Origin: Fimenecus sp052298855 | GTDB taxonomy: Bacteria > Bacillota > Clostridia > Oscillospirales > Acutalibacteraceae | Assembly: GCA_052298855.1 (NCBI GenBank) | Contig: DAVZXP010000002.1 | Span: forward strand, 186,001 to 250,000 | Reading direction: 5' to 3' | DNA: 64,000 bases | Shown here: piece after piece, positions 57,993 through 64,000 of the stretch | Position numbering within the stretch: the first letter of the stretch is position 1 | Layout: each line of letters starts with the position of its first letter | The notes under the pieces: generated by a model | What the model was told of the DNA's origin: nothing | The model's database searches: none | The model's input: only the letters and a program-made list of their open reading frames with translations | Translations under genes and position numbers: made by a program

Positions 57993-59960
57993 ATGAAAAA
58001 GCAGATACTTAGAATTGCAGAAATGATGCTTTTAGCAGTCGTAACGGTCGGCATTTGTTTTGTCGGCTTAAAATACTTAAAGGAAGCACAGCCTCAACAG
58101 CCGAGAGTTGACGAAGCTGCAACATTGGCGCAGGCGATTCAAGAGGTTGCGGCAGAGGAAAAGACGCTTGTTATAACGTCTCCGACAGAAAGTAAAATTA
58201 CCGTAAATGAGCCGTCTATAGTTTTTACAGGTGTTTGCAGACCGGATTTGCCGCTTACAATAAATGATATTCCGATCGAAAAGTCAGAGGACGGAAGCTT
58301 TTCGTATTCTTTGCAGTTGAACGTGGGTGAGAACACAGCTGTTATTACAAACGGCGTTGAAGCCTTTGAATTTAAGATTACATATAAATTTTCAATTATA
58401 AATTCCGTTTCTCCGAAAGGAAAGGTTTCTGTTGACGGCGGAACTGAAATCACGCTTACCGCCGAGGCTCTAAAAAACTCCGAGGTTTACGCAATGCTCG
58501 GAAAAGAGAAAATCACAATGTCCGTTGTAGCTTGCGGCGATGTGTTCGATACTTATCAAGCTGTTTTTACTGCTCCCGCTTCTGCAACGAAATCCGTTAA
58601 GCTCGGAAAAATAACCTTTTACGCTTCGCTTGACGGTATGAAGGACAGTATGGCGGGCGGTACAGTTATAATTAAGCCTGTTTCCTCTGCAAATGTTAAT
58701 ATTGAAACGGGTAGGGGCGAGGTAGTTCCTCCGAGCATTGACAGCAACGGTTTTGTAAATGTGCTGTCTCCGTATGTTGATCACCAAAAGGGAAACGCCC
58801 TGATGTGTATAGTGAATACAGACTATGCCGAGACCGTTCCCGCAAACACGGCAGATGATAAATCCAATCCCGAGTATACGCCTTTGATCAAAGGTACTGT
58901 TGACTACATAAAGAGCGAAGCTGTTTATGACAATACCGAGTATTATATTCTGCTTTCGGGAACAAAGGTTGAAAAAAAGAATGTTTCTTCATTTAACGGA
59001 TATGTAATGCCGACCAATACCGCTACGGTTTCTTCAAACGAGAAAAGCACGGCTGAAATTACAATGAATTGGAAAGTGCCGTTTTACTCTGTTTTGCGAA
59101 ATCAGTCGTATTATACGGGATATTCGGGCAGAAAATTTAATGTTTCTTCTTTTACATCAAAATATATTGATTTTGTGTTCAAATATACCAATGCGGCGGA
59201 CGGCAGCGTGAAATTTTCAAAAAGCTCTGTTGTAAGCTCTGCCGAATGGGTAAATGTCGGTAATGACGGTACAGCTACTTTAAGAGTTTATCTTAAAAAT
59301 CCCGGTAAGTTTTACGGATATAAGGCTTACTATTCTTCTGATAACCGTCTTGTGCTGAGATTTAATGAAAAACCGCACTCAAAAGGTGCAACCGTAGTAA
59401 TCGACCCGGGACACGGAGGCAAGGACTGCGGTGCTATTGCGGTAAACGGCACTTATGAGTCAAAACTTAATTTGTCGCTTGCAATGAAGGTTAAAGCTGA
59501 TTTGGAAAGCAAGGGCTTTAATGTCAAAATACTCCGTACGGGCGATACAAGCAAAACGCTTGATGAGCGTCAGGCTCTTGCAAGAAGCCAAGGCGGCGAT
59601 ATATTCGTTTCTCTTCACCACAATTCCTCTCCAAGCTCATCTTTAAGCGGAACAGAGGTTTATTATTACAGAGCTTATTCGAAACCGCTTGCGTCAAGTA
59701 TTCACGCAAGGCTTGCCAATGAATGGCGAAGCGTTTATTCCAATAATTCTAATATGTATAACAAAGTTGTTGCACCTGACGGCGGAGTCAGATACTATCC
59801 GTTCAGGGTTACAAGAATTGAAGAGTGCCCTGCGGTGCTTGTTGAATGCGGCTATCTGTCAAATCCGACCGAATGTACGTATGCCTGCGACGATAATGTA
59901 AATTCTCGTATGGCTAAAGCAATAGCACAAGGAATTGAGGATTATTTTAATAATTTATGA
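57993..59960 (+). CDS. N-acetylmuramoyl-L-alanine amidase (Amidase_3) with N-terminal anchor
   Basis: Cleaves the amide between muramic acid and the stem peptide. The 655-residue protein has an N-terminal membrane segment (about 8-28), a long extracellular middle with beta-sandwich-like repeats (about 40-440) and a C-terminal catalytic domain (about 465-653). Zinc ligands and catalytic Glu are in VIDPGHGGKDCGA, the GTYESKLNL Glu, SLHHNSS and VECGYLSN. ATG 57993 follows ACGGAGCG. Likely co-transcribed with the GHL10 lipoprotein; a strong terminator follows. Confidence 0.93.
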   Translation: MKKQILRIAEMMLLAVVTVGICFVGLKYLKEAQPQQPRVDEAATLAQAIQEVAAEEKTLVITSPTESKITVNEPSIVFTGVCRPDLPLTINDIPIEKSEDGSFSYSLQLNVGENTAVITNGVEAFEFKITYKFSIINSVSPKGKVSVDGGTEITLTAEALKNSEVYAMLGKEKITMSVVACGDVFDTYQAVFTAPASATKSVKLGKITFYASLDGMKDSMAGGTVIIKPVSSANVNIETGRGEVVPPSIDSNGFVNVLSPYVDHQKGNALMCIVNTDYAETVPANTADDKSNPEYTPLIKGTVDYIKSEAVYDNTEYYILLSGTKVEKKNVSSFNGYVMPTNTATVSSNEKSTAEITMNWKVPFYSVLRNQSYYTGYSGRKFNVSSFTSKYIDFVFKYTNAADGSVKFSKSSVVSSAEWVNVGNDGTATLRVYLKNPGKFYGYKAYYSSDNRLVLRFNEKPHSKGATVVIDPGHGGKDCGAIAVNGTYESKLNLSLAMKVKADLESKGFNVKILRTGDTSKTLDERQALARSQGGDIFVSLHHNSSPSSSLSGTEVYYYRAYSKPLASSIHARLANEWRSVYSNNSNMYNKVVAPDGGVRYYPFRVTRIEECPAVLVECGYLSNPTECTYACDDNVNSRMAKAIAQGIEDYFNNL

Positions 59961-59990
59961 TTTGTGCCGTTCGAAATATATAACCAATAC

Positions 59991-60028
59991 AAAAACACCC
60001 GTAATCTCTGATGATTACGGGTGTTTTG
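59991..60028 (+). terminator. Bidirectional terminator
   Basis: AAAACACCCGTAATC/GATTACGGGTGTTTT hairpin serving the amidase gene and the convergent rex gene. Confidence 0.92.
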
Positions 60029-60040
60029 ATATGTAGGTTG

Positions 60041-60676
60041 TTATTTCAAATTGCTCACGTGATAGCTCAAGGTCATTAGGCTGTCTGAAAGGTGTACATT
60101 TTCAACGGCGACATCCGGATGCGCCGAAGCTATGTCGTAATGGCTGAAATTCCAAAAGCCTTTTATTCCGAGAGTAATAAGCTCGTCGGTAATTTCTTTT
60201 GCATTATCGCTCGGTATACACAAAACCGCAACAACAGGGGAGTTGTCCTTACAGAAATTATACATTCCGCTTATGTGTCTTATCGGAATGTTTCTGACAA
60301 GCTGACCTGCAAGTGCTTCGTTTTTATCGAATATACCAATAAGATTAAAGCCTCTTTCCTCAAACGACATATGAGAAGCAACGGCTTTTCCGAGATTACC
60401 TGCGCCGACAAGAATTGTTTTAACATTGTTGTCAACACCTAAAATCTTACCGATTTCCTTATAAAGCTGTTCGATATTATAGCCGTAGCCTTGCTGACCG
60501 AAGCCGCCGAAGCAGTTCAAATCCTGTCTGATTTGAGAGGCGGTAAAGCCCATTTTCTTTGACAGCTCGCCTGAAGAAATTCTGACTGTGCCGCTGTTTT
60601 TCATTTCGCCTAAAAATCTGTAATAACGAGGCAATCGTTTTATAACCGATGCAGATACGACTGTATTTTTAGCCAT
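60041..60676 (-). CDS. rex: Redox-sensing transcriptional repressor Rex
   Basis: Binds DNA when NADH/NAD is low and controls fermentation genes. The 211 residues show the N-terminal winged helix (VIKRLPRYYRFLGEM, RISSGELSKKMGFTASQIRQDLNCFGGFGQQGYGY) and the Rossmann NADH-binding part VGAGNLGKAVASH (about residue 90), FDKNEALAG and AVLCIPSDNA. Length and motifs are normal. ATG 60676 follows GAGGAT, 9 bases after the dehydrogenase stop, so it is the third gene of the aconitase-isocitrate dehydrogenase-rex operon. Confidence 0.96.
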   Translation of the reverse strand: MAKNTVVSASVIKRLPRYYRFLGEMKNSGTVRISSGELSKKMGFTASQIRQDLNCFGGFGQQGYGYNIEQLYKEIGKILGVDNNVKTILVGAGNLGKAVASHMSFEERGFNLIGIFDKNEALAGQLVRNIPIRHISGMYNFCKDNSPVVAVLCIPSDNAKEITDELITLGIKGFWNFSHYDIASAHPDVAVENVHLSDSLMTLSYHVSNLK

Positions 60677-60685
60677 AACCTATCC

Positions 60686-61855
60686 TCACTTTGAAAGATT
60701 TTTTACGGTTTCCATTACATAGTCACCGAACTGAGAGCAAGTAGCACCGTCTTCACGGCCTGTAATAACATATTTCTTGTCCTCAAACATACAGTAATCA
60801 AGTGCCTTTTCAAGAAGATCGGCTTTTTCCTGTTTACCGATATGTGAAAGAAGCATAACAGAAGCACGAAGCATTGAACAGGGGTCTGCATACTGTCCTC
60901 TGCCTTCTTTAATCATTCTCGGAGCAGAGCCGTGAATAGCCTCAAACATTGCATATCTCTTACCGAGGTTAGCACTTCCTGCTGTGCCTACGCCGCCCTG
61001 GAACTCGGCAGCCTCGTCGGTAATAATATCGCCGTAAAGGTTGGGAAGAACAAACACCTTGAAGTCTTTTCTTCTCTTTTCGTCAATAAGCTTTGCTGTT
61101 GTGATGTCGATATACCATTCATCTGTTGTGATTTCGGGATATTCCTCGCCGACCTTTTTGCAGATGTTGAGGAACTTACCGTCAGTTGTTTTGATAACAT
61201 TAGCCTTGTTTATGATTGAAACACGGTCTTTGTTATTCTTCTTTGCATATTCATATGCCATTCTTGCAATTCTTTCTGAACCTTCAGAAGTTGTAACAAC
61301 AAAGTCGATAGCAAGGTCATCATCAACATTGACGCCCTTTGAGCCTACTGCATAAGCACCCTCGGTGTTCTCACGGAAAAATGTCCAGTCGATTCCCTGA
61401 TCCGCAACCTTAACGGGACGAACATTTGCGAAAAGGTCAAGCTCTTTACGCATTGCAACGTTTGCACTTTCGATGTTGGGCATACCGCTTCCTGCCTGAG
61501 GAGTGGTTGTAGGTCCTTTAAGGATAACGTGGCAGGATTTAAGCTCTGCAAGTACGTCGTCGGGGATAGCCTTCATATGCTCAATACGGTTTTCGATTGT
61601 AAGGCCGTCGATAACCTTAAATTCTACCTTGCCTGCTTTAACCTCGTCATCAAGCATATACTCGAGGACCCTTGCCGACTCTTTTGTGATAATCGGGCCT
61701 ATACCGTCGCCGCCGCAAACGCCGATGATGATTTTGTCAAGCTTATCATAGTCAATAAATTCTTTATCAGCCTTAATTCTGTCAGAACGCTCCGACTGTT
61801 CACGCACAAGAGCTTCAAACTTTTTAAGGGCTGCCTGCAAATTTTCTTCTGTCAT
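60686..61855 (-). CDS. icd: Isocitrate dehydrogenase (isocitrate/isopropylmalate dehydrogenase family)
   Basis: Oxidative decarboxylation of isocitrate to 2-oxoglutarate; 389 residues. Family signatures: GVCGGDGIGPIITKE (about residue 47), LKGPTTTPQAG, FANVRPV, FFRENTEGAYAVG and the metal/NAD motif NLYGDIITDEAAEFQGGVGTAGSANLG (about 270-297). Position between aconitase and rex makes isocitrate the expected substrate rather than isopropylmalate. Cofactor specificity is not read. ATG 61855 follows CGGAGGAC, 18 bases after the aconitase stop. Confidence 0.9.
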   Translation of the reverse strand: MTEENLQAALKKFEALVREQSERSDRIKADKEFIDYDKLDKIIIGVCGGDGIGPIITKESARVLEYMLDDEVKAGKVEFKVIDGLTIENRIEHMKAIPDDVLAELKSCHVILKGPTTTPQAGSGMPNIESANVAMRKELDLFANVRPVKVADQGIDWTFFRENTEGAYAVGSKGVNVDDDLAIDFVVTTSEGSERIARMAYEYAKKNNKDRVSIINKANVIKTTDGKFLNICKKVGEEYPEITTDEWYIDITTAKLIDEKRRKDFKVFVLPNLYGDIITDEAAEFQGGVGTAGSANLGKRYAMFEAIHGSAPRMIKEGRGQYADPCSMLRASVMLLSHIGKQEKADLLEKALDYCMFEDKKYVITGREDGATCSQFGDYVMETVKNLSK

Positions 61856-61873
61856 TATTTTGTCCTCCGTGTT

Positions 61874-63805
61874 TTATATGTTTTCTTTTGTGTAGTTAAG
61901 CAAACCGCCGTCAACGATTATATCTTTCTGACGCTGTGAAAGGTCATATTTAAGCTCGTATTTCTCGCCCTTTGTGATGTTTTCGAGATATACCGTTTCG
62001 TTGTTGAGAATAGCGGTTCTTATATTGTTAAGAGCAAGCTCGTCGCCCTGATCGATTTTGTCATAGTCATCCGCATTTGCAAAGTTAAGCGGAAGAATAC
62101 CTGCGTTTATAAGGTTTGCACAGTGAATTCTTGCGAATGACTTAGTGATAACAGCCTTAATTCCGAGATAAAGCGGAACAAGAGCAGCGTGCTCACGGGA
62201 AGAGCCTTGACCGTAGTTTGCACCGCCGATAATAAAGCCCTTACCCTCAGCCTTTGCACGCTCTGCAAACGTTTCGTCGCAAACTGCGAAGCAGAACTGT
62301 GAAAGGTGCGGAATGTTTGAACGATAGGGGAGTATCTTTGCACCTGCGGGCATAATATGGTCTGTTGTGATGTCGTCGCCAACCTTGAGAATTGCTTTTG
62401 CCTGAATGCTTTCGGGCATTTTCTCTGTTGTCGGGAAAGGCTTGATGTTAGGGCCGTAAAGAACCTCAACCTCGTCTGCATCCTCGGGAGAAGCGGGCAT
62501 CTCAACCATATTGTCGTTTACTATAAATGACTCGGGCATAAGAATATTAAGCGGTTCGCCGAGCGTTCTCGGGTCGGTAAGCTTACCTGTCAAAGCTGAA
62601 ACAGCGGCAACTTCGGGGCTTACAAGATATATTCCTGCATCTTTTGTTCCCGAACGGCCGAGAAAGTTTCTGTTGAAGGTACGAAGAGAAACGCCTGCGG
62701 AGTTGGGCGACTGACCCATACCGATACAAGGACCGCAAGCACTTTCGAGAATTCTTGCACCTGCCGAAATCATATCCGAAAGTCCGCCGTTGAGAGCGAG
62801 CATATTAAGCACCTGCTTTGAGCCGGGTGCGATTGAAAGGCTTACTGACGGGCAAACGGTTTTGCCTTTGAGAATAGCAGCAACCTTGAGCATATCCATA
62901 AGTGAGGAGTTTGTGCAAGAGCCGATACAAACCTGATCAACCTTGATTTCGCCTATATCCTTAACCTTTTTGACTCTGTCGGGCATATGTGGCATAGCAG
63001 CCATAGGCTCAAGCTCAGAAAGATTGATTTCGATTGTTTCGTCATAAACTGCATCTTCATCAGCTTTAAGCTCTGACCAATCTTCTTCTCTGCCTTGCGC
63101 CTTAAGGAAAGCCTTTGTAACGTCATCTGACGGGAATACAGAGGTGGTAGCGCCAAGCTCTGCGCCCATATTTGTAATTGTAGCTCTTTCGGGAACGGAA
63201 AGAGTTTTAACACCGTCGCCTGTATACTCGATAATCTTACCAACTCCGCCCTTAACGGTCATAATTCTCAAAACCTCAAGAATTACATCTTTAGCCGCAA
63301 CATAAGGCTGTAAAGCGCCTGTAAGATGAACATTTACGATTTTGGGCATTGTAATATAATATGTTCCGCCGCCCATAGCAACTGCTACATCAAGTCCGCC
63401 TGCACCCATAGCAAGCATACCGATACCGCCGCCTGTGGGAGTGTGGCTGTCAGAACCGATAAGAGTTTTACCGGGCTTGCCGAATCTTTCAAGGTGTACC
63501 TGGTGGCAGATTCCGTTGCCGGGGCGAGAAAAACGAATTCCTCTCTTTTTAGCAACAGACTGAATAAATCTGTGGTCGTCTGCATTCTCAAAACCTGTTT
63601 GAAGCGTGTTGTGGTCGATATAAGCAACCGAAAGCTCGGTTTTAACACGCTCAATGCCCATAGCTTCAAATTCAAGATAAGCCATAGTACCGGTAGCGTC
63701 CTGTGTTAAAGTCTGATCAATTTTAAGACCGACTTCGCTTCCGACCGTCATGTCGCCGCTTACAAGGTGAGTTTTAATCAATTTTTGTGCAACTGTAAGT
63801 CCCAT
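61874..63805 (-). CDS. acnA: Aconitate hydratase
   Basis: Citrate to isocitrate isomerisation; 643 residues, the shorter aconitase class seen in anaerobes. The [4Fe-4S] Cys ligands are in CIGSCTNSS (about residue 296) and CGPCIGMG (about 355-362). Substrate loops GSDSHTPTGGG (about 117), GANYGQGSSREHAAL (about 546) and KSFARIHCANLINAGILPL are intact. ATG 63805 follows AAGGAG. It heads the oxidative branch supplying 2-oxoglutarate; citrate synthase is not in the window. Its promoter carries a Rex-like inverted repeat. Confidence 0.96.
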   Translation of the reverse strand: MGLTVAQKLIKTHLVSGDMTVGSEVGLKIDQTLTQDATGTMAYLEFEAMGIERVKTELSVAYIDHNTLQTGFENADDHRFIQSVAKKRGIRFSRPGNGICHQVHLERFGKPGKTLIGSDSHTPTGGGIGMLAMGAGGLDVAVAMGGGTYYITMPKIVNVHLTGALQPYVAAKDVILEVLRIMTVKGGVGKIIEYTGDGVKTLSVPERATITNMGAELGATTSVFPSDDVTKAFLKAQGREEDWSELKADEDAVYDETIEINLSELEPMAAMPHMPDRVKKVKDIGEIKVDQVCIGSCTNSSLMDMLKVAAILKGKTVCPSVSLSIAPGSKQVLNMLALNGGLSDMISAGARILESACGPCIGMGQSPNSAGVSLRTFNRNFLGRSGTKDAGIYLVSPEVAAVSALTGKLTDPRTLGEPLNILMPESFIVNDNMVEMPASPEDADEVEVLYGPNIKPFPTTEKMPESIQAKAILKVGDDITTDHIMPAGAKILPYRSNIPHLSQFCFAVCDETFAERAKAEGKGFIIGGANYGQGSSREHAALVPLYLGIKAVITKSFARIHCANLINAGILPLNFANADDYDKIDQGDELALNNIRTAILNNETVYLENITKGEKYELKYDLSQRQKDIIVDGGLLNYTKENI

Positions 63806-63827
63806 AATTTGTTTCTCCTTATAAAAG

Positions 63828-63846
63828 TTGTTAACTTTTTTAACAA
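63828..63846. promoter_or_regulatory. Candidate Rex operator of the aconitase-icd-rex operon
   Basis: TTGTTAA-CTTTT-TTAACAA: both half sites match the Rex consensus exactly, but the spacer is 5 rather than the usual 4 bases. It sits immediately downstream of the -10 box, over the transcription start. Confidence 0.6.
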
Positions 63847-63851
63847 AGTTA

Positions 63852-63880
63852 ATTCTATACTATAATATATAATTTGTCAA
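63852..63880 (-). promoter_or_regulatory. Promoter of the aconitase operon
   Basis: Minus-strand TTGACA (63875-63880), 17-base spacer and TAGAAT (63852-63857). Confidence 0.78.
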
Positions 63881-63931
63881 TAATTTATCAATGGTAAAAG
63901 AAAAAATTTTTTCTTAAAAAATAACTGTTTA

Positions 63932-63960
63932 TTGATATGTAACGTGTTTTATGATACAAT
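63932..63960 (+). promoter_or_regulatory. Outward promoter for a gene beyond the right edge
   Basis: TTGATA (63932-63937), 17-base spacer and TACAAT (63955-63960). No coding start lies in the remaining 40 bases. Confidence 0.65.
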
Positions 63961-64000
63961 ATCTTGAAACAAAAAATAAATCTTCGTTAAAAGGTAATAA

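Overview
The window looks like chromosomal DNA from a strictly anaerobic, low-to-mid GC Gram-positive bacterium of the class Clostridia, probably a gut Oscillospirales or Ruminococcaceae-like organism. The grounds are family knowledge applied to what is visible: strong sigma-A type promoters, a T-box leader on pheST, the block SRP RNA-dnaX-ebfC-recR-smpB-ssrA, a Fur-family regulator beside a reverse-type rubrerythrin, a Rex repressor, type III glutamine synthetase, CsoR/CopA copper control and M64/M28 peptidases. No prophage, CRISPR array, rRNA operon or intact insertion sequence was seen.

Layout. 1-3.7 kb: pheT (cut by the left edge) and pheS behind a T-box. 3.7-8.5 kb: three Rossmann dehydrogenases, one carrying a C-terminal zinc ribbon, and a membrane-anchored Ser/Gly-rich protein. 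8.6-12.8 kb: a minus-strand operon of a DUF2461 protein, a cation efflux protein with no ordinary start codon, a metallophosphoesterase and pyrimidine-nucleoside phosphorylase. 12.9-15.4 kb: a membrane M28 peptidase, a PerR-like regulator and rubrerythrin. 15.5-19.2 kb: a large secreted M64 metallopeptidase followed by a 42-residue peptide gene. 19.4-23.1 kb: tmRNA, smpB, recR, ebfC, dnaX and SRP RNA. 23.2-31.3 kb: hexosaminidase, glycerol kinase, malic enzyme, two small membrane proteins, then an acyltransferase and acyl-CoA ligase pair. 31.7-41.3 kb: glnN, purF, pyrG, carA and carB, one glutamine producer upstream of three glutamine amidotransferases. 41.4-46.6 kb: a CsoR-controlled copper operon with two acetyltransferases and an MFS transporter. 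46.7-49.3 kb: Nudix hydrolase, iron alcohol dehydrogenase and a YgjP-type metallopeptidase. 49.4-51.0 kb: two tRNA genes flanking an AT-rich, possibly mobile-element-derived stretch. 51-53.4 kb: a polar amino acid ABC importer. 53.4-56.7 kb: cell-surface and MarR/flavodoxin genes, with one frameshifted membrane gene. 56.7-60 kb: a GHL10-type lipoprotein and a cell-wall amidase. 60-63.9 kb: aconitase, isocitrate dehydrogenase and rex.

How parts fit together. The clearest regulatory story is redox. rex is the last gene of an aconitase-isocitrate dehydrogenase-rex operon whose promoter carries a Rex-like inverted repeat, and a second Rex-like site sits just downstream of the promoter of the iron alcohol dehydrogenase 15 kb away. 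Copper control is equally readable: a CsoR-type palindrome fills the spacer of the csoR-copA promoter, the leader folds over the csoR ribosome site, and copA carries an in-frame C-terminal CopZ-like domain with its own ribosome site and ATG. The glnN leader carries two stable hairpins that suggest attenuation.

No wholly new defence or biosynthetic system was recognised. The most novel-looking items are the CopA-CopZ dual start, the csoR leader, the Rex circuit, the M64-linked small peptide, the non-AUG cation efflux gene and the unusual tmRNA resume codon.
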